Assembly: GCF_030540825.1 (NCBI RefSeq)
Contig: NZ_JAUOEO010000001.1
Span: 3,981,001-4,045,000 of the forward strand
DNA: 64,000 bases
Origin: Flavivirga spongiicola
Lineage (GTDB): Bacteria > Bacteroidota > Bacteroidia > Flavobacteriales > Flavobacteriaceae
Direction: 5' to 3'
Under the pieces are notes generated by a model. That model did no database searches and was not told where the DNA came from. It saw nothing but the letters and a program-made list of their open reading frames with translations. Positions 16,793-26,100 of this stretch are shown piece after piece (the first letter of the stretch is position 1; each line of letters starts with the position of its first letter). The position numbers were made by a program, and so were the translations under genes.

Positions 16793-18787
16793 CTAAAACC
16801 TTTTTTTAAATACTAAATCACCATCAAAATTATAAACGCGCCAAGCACCATTTTGGGTGTCTTTAGAATATTTACCAGAGATTTTTAGCTTACCATTTTT
16901 ATAATACTCTTTATAGTCTCCATGTTTTAATCCATCCTTTAATTCCACGGAAAATTTAACGTTTCCATTGGTGTGTGTTTTTATAAACTCTTTGGCTGTT
17001 AAATCTGTAGGGAAAATTTCGGGAATATTGAAAATAGTTTCTTCATTTAAACTTTCTTCAGTAATTTCTATTAAAGGAGGTGGATTGTTTGTTTTTGATG
17101 GCGATTTAGTGTCTGCAAATGCGTATTTAGTTTTTACAATATCCGGATCTTCATAATCAATCACTATTTTACTTTCAAAAAAGCTTTTTTCTGGTGTTAG
17201 TTGTATGCCAATTTGCGGAAAACAAATAAAATAATCTTTATTCTTTTTTAATTGTTTTTTTGCTTTTGTATCTACAAAATTATACGCACTATTATATAAA
17301 TTAGGAGAGTTGATATATGCAAAAACACTACACTTGCTATCAAACGCATTGTTAAAGTCTTTATAAGCTTCAAAATTCTCTAGAGTTTCTTTATTTGTAT
17401 AACTATTTATAATGCTTTTTAAGGTATTAGGATGATTGCTAAATATCACATAATTTTCTATGATAGTATAGTAAGGTTTATCAATCTCTTTAAACAAATT
17501 TCCTATCAGTATCTTAAAAAAACCTTTGATGGACATAAAGTTAATAGGGTAGCCTTTGTAATTAACTTCTTTAAATTTTACAGGACTACGTTTACGTATT
17601 TGTTCTAAAATAAAATCTAAATTTTGCTTAGCTTTTTTATTATCATTAGTTTTTAGAATTATGGCAACATCTTTTTTAGATTGAGATACTGTGGAGTGTA
17701 GTTGGAGTAGCGCTATTTCATCATCTATCCAACTAATAAAATGTTCTTTTAAATCAATTTTTAAAAAGTTCTCTACTTTTTCTATACCCTCAATATAACT
17801 TTTAAATTGCTCCGGGTTTTCTTTTTGAATGGATTCAAAATTATTATAAAATTCATTAAAGCTGCTGAATGAAAAACTTAAATATAATGCTGTTTGTTTG
17901 GGGGCAACTTCACTAATATTACGTGTGCTTGTTCCAGATTTTTTTAGCGCTTTTAAGTACACACTTGCTTTATCGTTAAAATTTGTCACCCCGTTTGCTG
18001 TAATCGTATTATCATCTAAATCAAAGCTAAAACCGCTAAATTCCAGACTACTGCTTAACGTTTTTTCGAGATAACCAGAGTCATTAGAAAATACTTTAAT
18101 AAAATCATCCAAATATTCATATTGAAAATATAAACGAAACATATCATTATAACCAACTTCTTTATTTACTTCTATAAAATCAAGATGCCTTCCAATCTCA
18201 GGTTCTAAATATTGGTCTATAGAAGCTTCAACAAGCGTATGTACATAAGACAAAATCATTTGATTTTGTAAAAAGCTAATGTATAGTGTTTCATGGGTTT
18301 TTATATCATAAACCTCTGTTATTTGATGCTCGTGATATTTGCGCTTACTTACCTTAAAATTATCAGTAGTAATGGTGTTTAAATGATTTTTAAGCACATT
18401 AAGTTTTGCTATTTTTTGTAAATCAATTACATAGAAAAAATCATATTTCCTTGGAGCATAAATATGAGCAGATATGAGTATTTCTCTGTCTCCAAATCTT
18501 TTAAAAATACTTTCATCTTGTTTAAAGATGGTATCCAGTTTATTAAGGCTTTCGGTAAGATTATTAAAATAAGTATTGGTATTTAAGTGTTTCCATATAT
18601 CGCTTTTACTTATAGTATTCCAATTATCAATTGGTTTTTGACTTTCAATGATATAAACGGCATCTTTCGGAACTAGATAGATGGATTTTATATTGTCATT
18701 ATTATCAATATAGAATGTGTAAATTAAGTATATCGCATAACTAGCAAAAAGTAGGCCTAGTAGGGATAGAATATTCCTTTTTTTCAT
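16793..18787 (-). CDS. DUF3352-like envelope protein with C-terminal MORN-like repeat
   Basis: 664 residues. One N-terminal membrane anchor (about 6-26, ILSLLGLLFASYAIYLIYTF) precedes IYLVPKDAVYIIESQKPIDNW, which recalls DUF3352 proteins of Flavobacteria. The long middle part is an alternating alpha/beta region without catalytic motifs. The last 60 residues have two YwqK/MORN-type units (DGLKHGDYKEYYKNGKLKIS and TQNGAWRVYNFDGDLVFKKR), which usually mediate surface or membrane contact. Function unknown; the protein is probably periplasmic and tethered to the inner membrane. Confidence 0.7.
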   Translation of the reverse strand: MKKRNILSLLGLLFASYAIYLIYTFYIDNNDNIKSIYLVPKDAVYIIESQKPIDNWNTISKSDIWKHLNTNTYFNNLTESLNKLDTIFKQDESIFKRFGDREILISAHIYAPRKYDFFYVIDLQKIAKLNVLKNHLNTITTDNFKVSKRKYHEHQITEVYDIKTHETLYISFLQNQMILSYVHTLVEASIDQYLEPEIGRHLDFIEVNKEVGYNDMFRLYFQYEYLDDFIKVFSNDSGYLEKTLSSSLEFSGFSFDLDDNTITANGVTNFNDKASVYLKALKKSGTSTRNISEVAPKQTALYLSFSFSSFNEFYNNFESIQKENPEQFKSYIEGIEKVENFLKIDLKEHFISWIDDEIALLQLHSTVSQSKKDVAIILKTNDNKKAKQNLDFILEQIRKRSPVKFKEVNYKGYPINFMSIKGFFKILIGNLFKEIDKPYYTIIENYVIFSNHPNTLKSIINSYTNKETLENFEAYKDFNNAFDSKCSVFAYINSPNLYNSAYNFVDTKAKKQLKKNKDYFICFPQIGIQLTPEKSFFESKIVIDYEDPDIVKTKYAFADTKSPSKTNNPPPLIEITEESLNEETIFNIPEIFPTDLTAKEFIKTHTNGNVKFSVELKDGLKHGDYKEYYKNGKLKISGKYSKDTQNGAWRVYNFDGDLVFKKRF

Positions 18788-18820
18788 AATCTAAACAAAT
18801 TTGGGGTTGAAAATGTTTCA

Positions 18821-20449
18821 TTATACTTGTAAAACTCCTAAATTAAATGGTTTTTCAATGGGGGCGTGGTTAGCGGCTTCAATGCCCATACTAATCCAAT
18901 CCCTGGTATCCAGAGGGTCGATAATCGCATCCGTCCAGATACGAGCAGCAGCATAATAAGGGGACACCTGATTGTCGTATCTGTCTTTTATTTTATTAAA
19001 AAGCTCTGTTTCCTTTTCTGGAGTAATTTTTTCACCTTGTTTTTCTAACGAAGCCTTTTCAATTTGCAATAATACTTTGGCAGCCGAATTTCCGCTCATA
19101 ACTGCAAGTTCTGCACTTGGCCATGCAACAATCAACCTAGGATCATAAGCCTTCCCACACATAGCATAATTGCCTGCTCCATAACTGTTTCCTATGACAA
19201 TCGTAAATTTTGGAACTACAGAGTTGCTAACTGCATTTACCATTTTTGCACCATCTTTAATAATACCGCCATGCTCACTTTTACTGCCAACCATAAATCC
19301 AGTAACGTCTTGTAAAAATACTAATGGAATTTTTTTCTGATTACAATTCGCAATAAAACGCGTTGCCTTGTCTGCACTATCGTTATAGATAACGCCACCA
19401 AATTGCATTTCACCCTTTTTTGTTTTAACAAGTTTGCGCTGATTAGCAACAATACCTACTGCCCAACCATCAATTCTTGCATAGCAAGTAATAATGGTTT
19501 GTCCATAGCCGGCTTTATATTCGTCAAATTCAGAATTATCAACCAATCGCTTTATAATAGCATACATATCATATTGATCAGCTCTGGATTTTGGTAATAT
19601 GCCGTAAATATCTTCAGGGTTTTCCTTTGGCTTTTTTGAATCACTTTTATTAAAACCAGCCTTATCGTAATCTCCAATCTTATCGATAATATTCTTAATG
19701 GTATCTAAAGCGTCTTTATCATCTTTAGCTTTATAATCGGTAACTCCGGAAATTTCACAATGCGTTGTTGCGCCTCCTAAAGTTTCATTATCAATAGATT
19801 CTCCAATAGCAGCCTTTACTAAATAACTACCAGCAAGGAAGATACTTCCTGTTTTATCAACAATTAAAGCCTCATCACTCATAATCGGTAAATATGCACC
19901 TCCGGCAACGCAACTCCCCATAACGGCAGCAATTTGAGTAATCCCCATACTACTCATAACAGCGTTGTTTCTAAAAATACGTCCAAAGTGTTCTTTGTCC
20001 GGGAATATCTCATCTTGAAGTGGTAAATATACACCAGCAGAATCGACTAAGTATATAATAGGAAGCCTGTTTTCGATAGCAATTTCTTGAGCACGTAAAT
20101 TCTTTTTTCCAGTTATAGGAAACCAGGCACCAGCTTTCACAGTAGCATCATTAGCAACTACAATACACTGTTTGCCTTTAATATAACCAATTTTTACAAC
20201 AACCCCACCAGACGGACAGCCACCATGTTCAGCATACATGCCTTCTCCTGCGAAGGCACCGATTTCAACAGATTTTGACTTAGTATCTAAAAGGTAATTA
20301 ATACGTTCTCTAGCAGTCATTTTTCCTTTAGCATGAAGCTTTTCAATACGACCTTTTCCACCACCAAGGCTTACTTTGGCTAAGCGCATATTTAAATCAG
20401 AGAGTAAAAGTTTATTATGATCTTCGTTTTTATTGAAGTTAATATCCAT
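18821..20449 (-). CDS. Acyl-CoA carboxylase carboxyltransferase (beta) subunit, methylcrotonyl-CoA type
   Basis: 542 residues, the normal length of MCC/PCC beta subunits. The crotonase-fold carboxyltransferase pair is complete. The N-terminal half carries KMTARERINYLLD and PIIYLVDSAGVYLPLQDEIFPDKEHFGRIFRN; the C-terminal half carries IPLVFLQDVTGFMVGS and IVIGNSYGAGNYAMCGKAYDPR. The VYLPLQDEIFPDKEHFGRIF block is typical of 3-methylcrotonyl-CoA carboxylase, which acts in leucine breakdown, rather than propionyl-CoA carboxylase. No biotin-carrying alpha subunit gene is adjacent. It diverges from the DoxX-like/MarR operon. Confidence 0.88.
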   Translation of the reverse strand: MDINFNKNEDHNKLLLSDLNMRLAKVSLGGGKGRIEKLHAKGKMTARERINYLLDTKSKSVEIGAFAGEGMYAEHGGCPSGGVVVKIGYIKGKQCIVVANDATVKAGAWFPITGKKNLRAQEIAIENRLPIIYLVDSAGVYLPLQDEIFPDKEHFGRIFRNNAVMSSMGITQIAAVMGSCVAGGAYLPIMSDEALIVDKTGSIFLAGSYLVKAAIGESIDNETLGGATTHCEISGVTDYKAKDDKDALDTIKNIIDKIGDYDKAGFNKSDSKKPKENPEDIYGILPKSRADQYDMYAIIKRLVDNSEFDEYKAGYGQTIITCYARIDGWAVGIVANQRKLVKTKKGEMQFGGVIYNDSADKATRFIANCNQKKIPLVFLQDVTGFMVGSKSEHGGIIKDGAKMVNAVSNSVVPKFTIVIGNSYGAGNYAMCGKAYDPRLIVAWPSAELAVMSGNSAAKVLLQIEKASLEKQGEKITPEKETELFNKIKDRYDNQVSPYYAAARIWTDAIIDPLDTRDWISMGIEAANHAPIEKPFNLGVLQV

Positions 20450-20630
20450 GTATAATATAGTTTGTTGCTAATGTACAAAAGTTGGCATTTCTGTGAAATG
20501 TGTAAAAGGAAAATATTTTCTTACTATTTTGCTTTTATTTATAAATTTTATAAAATAAAAATAGTAAACTTATGGGTTGCGATGGTGTTTTGATATATGT
20601 TAATGTTGTCATAAAATATATTACATGGAA

Positions 20631-20670
20631 TTATTTTCCTTGGAAAATAAAATTATATATTGTATTTTTG
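20631..20670 (+). promoter_or_regulatory. Promoter and palindromic operator of the DoxX-like/FMN reductase/MarR operon
   Basis: A -33 TTG (20640-20642), 20 bp spacing and TATTTTTG (20663-20670) match the Bacteroidetes promoter consensus. The 20-bp palindrome TTATTTTCCTTGGAAAATAA (20631-20650) has perfect 9-bp arms around TT and covers the -33 box. It is the right size for a MarR dimer, and the third gene of the operon encodes a MarR protein, so autorepression is likely. Confidence 0.7.
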
Positions 20671-20693
20671 TTCTAGAATTTTAAACTAAAAAG

Positions 20694-21050
20694 ATGAAAA
20701 GAGATAAAATTATTTATTACATCGCTACAGGACTGTTAACTTTATTGATGTTGTTTTCTGTAAGCATGTACTTTTTTAAACATGATGATGTATCTAACAT
20801 GTTTACTAAGTTTGGTTATCCAACATACATCATTTATCCGTATGCTGTTGCTAAACTTTTAGGGCTATTTGCAATTTGGAATCCCAATTTTAAAGCAATT
20901 AAAGAGTGGGCTTATGCCGGTTTCTTTTTTGCCTTTATTTTAGCGTTTTTTGCACATTACATGATTGGAGACGGTGAACAAACAGGAGCATTAATAGCCT
21001 TTGTATTATTAATCGTGTCCTATATTTTTAACAAAAAAATACATAACTGA
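20694..21050 (+). CDS. DoxX-like small membrane protein
   Basis: 118 residues with four hydrophobic helices (about 8-26, 43-62, 69-88 and 97-112). The body resembles DoxX-like proteins: FTKFGYPTYIIYPYAVAKLLG, then IKEWAYAGFFFAFILAFFAHYM. It is the first gene after a good promoter and is followed with a 1-bp gap by an FMN reductase and then a MarR regulator. This combination suggests response to quinones or other electrophiles, which is inference from context. Confidence 0.75.
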   Translation: MKRDKIIYYIATGLLTLLMLFSVSMYFFKHDDVSNMFTKFGYPTYIIYPYAVAKLLGLFAIWNPNFKAIKEWAYAGFFFAFILAFFAHYMIGDGEQTGALIAFVLLIVSYIFNKKIHN

Positions 21051-21051
21051 T

Positions 21052-21582
21052 ATGAAAAACATTATAGCATTTGCAGGAAGCAATAGCAAAAACTCTATAA
21101 ATAAAGAACTAGCTATTTATGCTTCAAGTTTGGTTGAAAATGTACAAGTTGACATTTTAGACCTAAACGATTTTGAATTACCTTTATATGGTATTGATTA
21201 TGAAATTGCTCATGGTATTCCAGATAACGCTCATAAGTTTTTAGACGCTATTAAAGCTTCAGATGGTATTATTTTATCATTAGCAGAACATAACGGAGCA
21301 TATTCAACGGTATTTAAAAACCTATTTGATTGGATGTCTCGTATTGATGGCAAATTATGGAGTGAAAAACCAATGTTATTAATGGCTGCCTCACCTGGAG
21401 GTAGAGGAGGGGCGACTGTTCTGGATATAGCTAAAGGGCGTTTTGCTTATATGGGAGGAAATATTATTGAAGACTTTTCTTTTCCATCGTTCAATGATAA
21501 CTTTACAGAAAGAAAGATTTCCAATGAAGTGTTAAATTCTGATTTAAAGAACAAAGTAGCATCATTTCAAAAAGAACTGTAA
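21052..21582 (+). CDS. NAD(P)H-dependent FMN reductase-like flavoprotein
   Basis: 176 residues. It has the flavodoxin-like fold with the N-terminal FMN phosphate loop GSNSKNSINKEL (about 9-20), the LSLAEHNGAYSTVFKNLFDWMSR block (about 80-102), and MAASPGGRGGATVLD (about 114-128). The family is the NADPH-dependent FMN reductase/quinone reductase group. It probably performs two-electron reduction of quinones or related compounds. It is embedded in an operon with a DoxX-like protein and a MarR regulator. Confidence 0.85.
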   Translation: MKNIIAFAGSNSKNSINKELAIYASSLVENVQVDILDLNDFELPLYGIDYEIAHGIPDNAHKFLDAIKASDGIILSLAEHNGAYSTVFKNLFDWMSRIDGKLWSEKPMLLMAASPGGRGGATVLDIAKGRFAYMGGNIIEDFSFPSFNDNFTERKISNEVLNSDLKNKVASFQKEL

Positions 21583-21597
21583 TTGAATACTAAAATT

Positions 21598-22035
21598 ATG
21601 GGAGATTTTTCCAAAGATATCAATTCAAAATTTCCAAATAACAGAGTTAAGGCTCTGCTAAACATTATATATACTGCGAGTTGGATAACGAGTTATCAAA
21701 ATGATTTTTTTAAACCATTTGGGATCTCTCCTCAGCAGTACAATATTTTAAGAATATTAAATGGCGCTAAAGAACCTTTAAAGGTACAAGTGATTAAGGA
21801 TAGAATGCTAGAGCGTTCTCCTAATGCGACCAGATTAATGGATAAATTATGTGCTAAGGATTATATTAAACGTTTACCTTCTGAACATGACAGGCGTGTC
21901 GTTAAAATTGTTATTACTGATGAAGGAAAAAAGCTTTTAGAATCTATACCACTTCATATCAATAATGATTTATTAAAAAATTTAAATGAAGAAGAAGCAG
22001 AACAATTAAGCAATTTGCTGGATAAAATGCGATGA
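21598..22035 (+). CDS. MarR-family transcriptional regulator
   Basis: 145 residues from ATG 21598; a TTG at 21583 would add five residues and seems less likely. The winged helix spans about 40-115 with the pattern FGISPQQYNILRIL, LLERSPNATRLMDKLCAKDYIKR-type recognition helix and wing EHDRRVVKIVITDEGKKLL. MarR dimers bind short palindromes and release them on contact with phenolics or oxidants. The perfect palindrome over the promoter of this operon is the obvious target. A palindromic repeat element follows the stop. Confidence 0.9.
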   Translation: MGDFSKDINSKFPNNRVKALLNIIYTASWITSYQNDFFKPFGISPQQYNILRILNGAKEPLKVQVIKDRMLERSPNATRLMDKLCAKDYIKRLPSEHDRRVVKIVITDEGKKLLESIPLHINNDLLKNLNEEEAEQLSNLLDKMR

Positions 22036-22045
22036 CAATTAATTT

Positions 22046-22125
22046 GTCATTCCCTCGAAGGAGGGAATCTCATTATATTTTTTGTGGTTGCAATAAAAAG
22101 ATTCCCTTTTTCAAGGGAATAAAAA
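22046..22125. repeat. Paired palindromic intergenic repeat
   Basis: GTCATTCCCTCGAAGGAGGG (from 22046; stem ATTCCCTC/GAGGGAAT) and, about 30 bp on, GATTCCCTTTTTCAAGGGAA (from 22100; stem ATTCCCTT/AAGGGAAT) form two facing hairpins. It is a member of the repeat family that also occurs near 23.05, 23.9, 28.27, 32.8, 32.95, 34.3, 35.0 and 53.85 kb. Confidence 0.75.
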
Positions 22126-22136
22126 AATAAGAACTC

Positions 22137-23009
22137 ATGAAATCAAATACAATAAAAACAGTAGGGCGGAGTGATTTTGTCAATATGGGATCTATACAGT
22201 TAAGACAACCTTTGCCAAGTCAAAATATAGACATGGTAGATCCTTTTATATTGTTACATCATTATGGTCCTTATGAAATTTCAGAAGAGAATAACCCTTT
22301 TGATCTAGGCCCACATCCACATCGCGGATTTGAACCGATTACATTTATAGTTCAGGGAGAACAATTACATAGAGATTCTTTAGGGAATGAGAGTGTTGTT
22401 AAAGCTGGTGATGTACAATGGACAACAGCAGGGCGAGGTATTATTCATGCCGAAGCACCAACAAAAGAGTTTGTAAAAAAAGGAGGAACCCTTGAAGGGA
22501 TTCAATTATGGTTGAATTTGCCAGCAGAAAAGAAAATGATCCCTGCTAATTATCAGCACGCAAAAAACGAGGATTTTAATCTAATTAATTCTGAAGATGG
22601 TAAAGTGAAAGTTCAAATCATTGCAGGTGAATTAGAAAGAAACTATGGGAAAATAGGTACACAAACAGCTGTAAATGTTTATATGATAGATATTGAAGAA
22701 GGAGGTGAGTACTTTTTTGAGGTTTCTAAAACGCATCAATCTATGTTGTATTTATTATATGGTGATGTAACTGTTAATGGTTCGGAAACCTTGAAACTAA
22801 ATGAAAACCAGTTAATTCAGTTTAATCAAGATGGGAGCGGTTTTTCTATCAAAGGCACTAATGCAAGTAAACTATTATTTCTTTCTGGTGAACCTTTTAA
22901 TGAAAAAGTGACGACTTACGGACCATATGTAATGAATACACAAACAGAAATCATGGAAGCCATGCGAGATTATCAAATGGGTAAAATGGGATTTCTTCCG
23001 GCAAAATAA
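22137..23009 (+). CDS. Pirin family protein (longer paralogue)
   Basis: 290 residues. The N-terminal cupin has the metal-binding pattern GPHPHRGFEPITFIVQGE (two His near 60-62 and the following Glu/His in QLHRDS), with WTTAGRGIIHAE as the second cupin motif. The C-terminal pirin domain is complete (FLSGEPFNEKVTTYGPYVMN). Bacterial pirins are iron-binding proteins, some with quercetin dioxygenase activity. It lies after the redox operon and before a second pirin, each preceded by a palindromic repeat. Confidence 0.88.
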   Translation: MKSNTIKTVGRSDFVNMGSIQLRQPLPSQNIDMVDPFILLHHYGPYEISEENNPFDLGPHPHRGFEPITFIVQGEQLHRDSLGNESVVKAGDVQWTTAGRGIIHAEAPTKEFVKKGGTLEGIQLWLNLPAEKKMIPANYQHAKNEDFNLINSEDGKVKVQIIAGELERNYGKIGTQTAVNVYMIDIEEGGEYFFEVSKTHQSMLYLLYGDVTVNGSETLKLNENQLIQFNQDGSGFSIKGTNASKLLFLSGEPFNEKVTTYGPYVMNTQTEIMEAMRDYQMGKMGFLPAK

Positions 23010-23025
23010 AAGAAGGAGGTTAAAA

Positions 23026-23096
23026 CGTGTCATCCAGAATGAAATGAAGAATCTCTTTAAAAATTAAATAATAAGATTTCCTTCTTCAAGGAAATG
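23026..23096. repeat. Paired palindromic intergenic repeat
   Basis: GTGTCATCCAGAATGAAATG (from 23026) and a hairpin ATTTCCTT/AAGGAAAT (23076-23095) form a diverged copy of the family. It fills the gap between the two pirin genes. Confidence 0.6.
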
Positions 23097-23112
23097 AAAA
23101 AATACTCATTAA

Positions 23113-23829
23113 ATGAAAACAATAATTCACAAAGCAGATACCAGAGGATATGCCAATCATGGTTGGCTTAAATCACATCACACATTTAGTTTTGCTAGTT
23201 ATCAAGATGCAGAACGCATGAATTTTGGAGCGCTCCGAGTACTTAATGATGATGTCGTGCAGCCAAAAATGGGTTTTGGTACGCACCCGCATCAAAACAT
23301 GGAAATTATTTCTATTCCATTAAAAGGCGCATTGTCCCACAAAGATAGTATGGAAAATAAACAAGCTATAGAAGTAGATGAAGTACAAGTAATGAGTGCT
23401 GGTACAGGTTTAACGCACTCAGAGTTTAACGACAGCAAAACTGATAGCGTTAACTTTTTACAACTTTGGATTATTCCAGAAACAATGAATGTAACGCCAA
23501 ATTATGAACAAAGAAAGTTTAATGATTTAGCTCAGAAGAATACCTTGCAAACCCTTGTAGCACCAAAAGATAAGTTAGAAGGTGAAGCATTACCTATTAG
23601 CCAGCAAGCCTATATATATCGCTCAGATTTAGATTCGGGACATGAAATAACATTGCATCCAAAAAATGAAAATAATGGCTTTTATATCTTTTTAGTTGAA
23701 GGAGAAATAGAAGTAGAAGACTTAACACTTAAAAATAGAGATGCCATAGGTGTTTATGAAACCGATAACGTTTTAATAAAATCTAAAGGAGACTCTAAAA
23801 TATTAATCATTGAAGTACCAATGAATTAA
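23113..23829 (+). CDS. Pirin family protein, YhhW/quercetinase-like
   Basis: 238 residues, the usual size of YhhW-type pirins. It starts IIHKADTRGYANHGWLKSHHTFSFASY, which is family-typical. The metal site sits in FGTHPHQNMEIISIPLKGALSHKDS, with His near 57-59 and 101 and a Glu in between. The second motif is QVMSAGTGLTHSE. Likely an iron- or copper-dependent dioxygenase-like protein of unknown substrate. It is tandem to the longer pirin at 22137. Confidence 0.88.
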   Translation: MKTIIHKADTRGYANHGWLKSHHTFSFASYQDAERMNFGALRVLNDDVVQPKMGFGTHPHQNMEIISIPLKGALSHKDSMENKQAIEVDEVQVMSAGTGLTHSEFNDSKTDSVNFLQLWIIPETMNVTPNYEQRKFNDLAQKNTLQTLVAPKDKLEGEALPISQQAYIYRSDLDSGHEITLHPKNENNGFYIFLVEGEIEVEDLTLKNRDAIGVYETDNVLIKSKGDSKILIIEVPMN

Positions 23830-23874
23830 TCAAAAAAAATTCCTCGGTACAGCGTGTCGAGGTTTCCGATGAAA

Positions 23875-23942
23875 TTGTTATTCCCTTGAAAACGGGAATC
23901 TTAATAAAGAATTTTGGTTTAAAGAAATTCTTTATTAAGATT
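23875..23942. repeat. Palindromic repeat plus long hairpin
   Basis: A stem ATTCCC/GGGAAT (23880-23899) begins the element as in the other family members. It overlaps a perfect 15-bp stem AATCTTAATAAAGAA (23897-23911) / TTCTTTATTAAGATT (23928-23942). It lies downstream of the second pirin gene. Confidence 0.6.
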
Positions 23943-23955
23943 GGTTAATATTAAG

Positions 23956-23987
23956 AAAGCATCCAGAAAATAGATGCTTTTTTATTT
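23956..23987 (+). terminator. Rho-independent terminator after the pirin genes
   Basis: AAAGCATC (23956-23963) and GATGCTTT (23973-23980) form an 8-bp stem followed by TTTATTT. The rest of the gap to 24152 holds only a weak palindrome, ACACTTA-GTAT-TAAGTGT at 24056-24073, which might be an operator. Confidence 0.7.
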
Positions 23988-24152
23988 AAAAATACGATAT
24001 TTGCTCCTCTAACTGCGCAAAAGGGTAGAAAAAGACATTTTTTATAATGTTTAATACACTTAGTATTAAGTGTTTATGGTGTTTAAAAGATTTAATAAAA
24101 TAGCCTGCCTTGTCTAAACTATCAAGGATGCGCCCAAAATGAAATAGTTATT

Positions 24153-24335
24153 ATGACAATGAATAAAAACACTGTGCTGGCGTGGGCCACATGGATAATG
24201 ATTTTTGTAGGACTGGCATTGATTGGTCTAGGAGCATTTAGGTACGATGATGTTGCAGGTTGGGGCTTTGCAGCTGTAGGTGTAGGTTTTTTTGCTAACG
24301 CATGGGTGTTTAATGCCTTAAAAGGAAGAGTATAA
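24153..24335 (+). CDS. Small membrane protein, CAL67264-like
   Basis: 60 residues; the start is ATG 24153 or the ATG two codons later (MNKN). It has two hydrophobic segments (VLAWATWIMIFVGLALIGLG and AGWGFAAVGVGFFANAWVF) and a basic end NALKGRV. From memory it matches the short Flavobacteria proteins called the CAL67264 family; their function is unknown. It sits 71 bp upstream of ettA on the same strand. Confidence 0.75.
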   Translation: MTMNKNTVLAWATWIMIFVGLALIGLGAFRYDDVAGWGFAAVGVGFFANAWVFNALKGRV

Positions 24336-24406
24336 GATTTCCTGTTTTTTTTGATTGACAATTTTTACATACAAGAGTCTAACGACTTTTAAACTAATAA
24401 TTAATA

Positions 24407-26098
24407 ATGAGTGACGATAAGAAAGTAATTTTCTCTATGTCTGGTTTAACCAAGACATTTCAAGGTGCCAATACACCAGTATTAAAAAATATTTATTTAA
24501 GCTTTTTTTATGGAGCTAAAATTGGGATTTTAGGTCTTAATGGTTCTGGTAAATCAACCTTATTAAAAATTATAGCAGGTGTTGATAAAAATTACCAGGG
24601 AGATGTTACCTTTTTGCAAGATTATTCAGTTGGGTTTTTAGAGCAAGAACCAAAACTAGATGATAATAAAACAGTGATGGAAGTGGTACGGGAAGGAGCA
24701 GCCGAAACCGTTGCTATTCTCGACGAGTATAATAAAATTAACGACATGTTTGGTTTGGAAGAGGTGTATTCTGATCCAGACAAAATGGAAAAGTTAATGG
24801 GACGTCAGGCAGAACTTCAAGATCAAATTGATGCTGCCAATGCATGGGAACTTGACACCAAATTAGAAATCGCTATGGATGCCTTACGTACACCAGATAG
24901 TGATAAGAAAATCGGTGTCCTTTCCGGAGGAGAAAAACGCCGTGTGGCGTTATGTCGTTTGCTTTTGCAGGAACCAGATGTATTATTATTAGATGAGCCA
25001 ACCAATCACTTAGATGCAGAATCTGTACATTGGTTAGAGCATCATTTAGCACAATATAAAGGCACCGTGATTGCGGTAACGCACGATAGATACTTTCTAG
25101 ATAATGTAGCAGGCTGGATTTTAGAATTAGATAGAGGTGAAGGCATTCCATGGAAAGGAAATTATTCCTCTTGGCTGGATCAGAAATCGAAACGTTTAGC
25201 ACAAGAAAGTAAAACAGCTTCTAAACGTCAAAAAACTTTAGAACGTGAGTTAGAATGGGTAAGACAAGGAGCCAAAGGGCGTCAAACTAAACAAAAGGCA
25301 CGTTTAAAGAATTATGATAAGCTAATGAGTCAAGATCAAAAACAACTTGACGAAAAACTAGAAATATATATTCCTAATGGTCCAAGATTAGGAACCAATG
25401 TTATTGAAGCCTCAGGAGTTAGTAAAGGTTATGATGAAAAATTGCTATACGACGATTTAAATTTTAACCTACCACAGGCTGGTATTGTTGGTGTTATCGG
25501 ACCAAATGGTGCAGGTAAAACGACTATTTTCAGAATGATAATGGGCGAAGAAACCCCAGATAAAGGGGAGTTTAAAGTAGGTGACACTGCTCAAATAGCC
25601 TATGTAGATCAAAGCCATTCAAATATAGATCCAGAAAAATCGATCTGGCAAAACTTCAGTGATGAACAAGAGTTGATTATGATGGGAGGCAAGCAGGTAA
25701 ATTCACGTGCCTATTTAAGTCGTTTTAATTTTTCAGGAAGCGAACAAAATAAGAAAGTAAAATTACTTTCTGGAGGAGAAAGAAACCGTTTGCATTTGGC
25801 CATGACACTTAAAGAAGAAGGCAATGTATTGCTTTTAGATGAACCGACTAATGATCTTGATGTGAACACATTACGTGCTTTAGAAGAAGGATTGGAGAAC
25901 TTTGCTGGGTGTGCAGTGGTTATATCTCACGACAGGTGGTTTTTAGATAGAATATGCACACATATTCTAGCTTTTGAAGGAGATTCTCAAGTGTATTTCT
26001 TTGAAGGCAGTTTTAGTGATTATGAAGAAAATAAAAAGAAACGTCTAGGTGGTGATTTGATGCCAAAGCGAATAAAGTATAAAAAACTAGTAAGATAA
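24407..26098 (+). CDS. ettA: Energy-dependent translational throttle protein EttA (ABC-F)
   Basis: 563 residues, close to E. coli EttA. The first ABC domain has Walker A GLNGSGKST, signature LSGGEKRRVAL, and Walker B VLLLDEPTNHLD. An arm and linker region runs between about 235 and 325 (KRQKTLERELEWVRQGAKGRQ). The second ABC domain has GPNGAGKTT, LSGGERNRLHLAM and VLLLDEPTNDLD. There are no membrane segments. ABC-F proteins bind the ribosomal E site; EttA gates the first peptide bond according to ATP/ADP ratio. The short arm and C-terminus LMPKRIKYKKLVR are EttA-like rather than antibiotic-resistance type. Confidence 0.93.
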   Translation: MSDDKKVIFSMSGLTKTFQGANTPVLKNIYLSFFYGAKIGILGLNGSGKSTLLKIIAGVDKNYQGDVTFLQDYSVGFLEQEPKLDDNKTVMEVVREGAAETVAILDEYNKINDMFGLEEVYSDPDKMEKLMGRQAELQDQIDAANAWELDTKLEIAMDALRTPDSDKKIGVLSGGEKRRVALCRLLLQEPDVLLLDEPTNHLDAESVHWLEHHLAQYKGTVIAVTHDRYFLDNVAGWILELDRGEGIPWKGNYSSWLDQKSKRLAQESKTASKRQKTLERELEWVRQGAKGRQTKQKARLKNYDKLMSQDQKQLDEKLEIYIPNGPRLGTNVIEASGVSKGYDEKLLYDDLNFNLPQAGIVGVIGPNGAGKTTIFRMIMGEETPDKGEFKVGDTAQIAYVDQSHSNIDPEKSIWQNFSDEQELIMMGGKQVNSRAYLSRFNFSGSEQNKKVKLLSGGERNRLHLAMTLKEEGNVLLLDEPTNDLDVNTLRALEEGLENFAGCAVVISHDRWFLDRICTHILAFEGDSQVYFFEGSFSDYEENKKKRLGGDLMPKRIKYKKLVR

Positions 26099-26100
26099 GC

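Noticed and set aside
24122..24361. Open frame of 79 codons on the minus strand opposite the CAL67264-like gene
   Set aside because: It is antisense to a protein with two clear membrane segments and a recognised pattern; its own sequence looks like a shadow.
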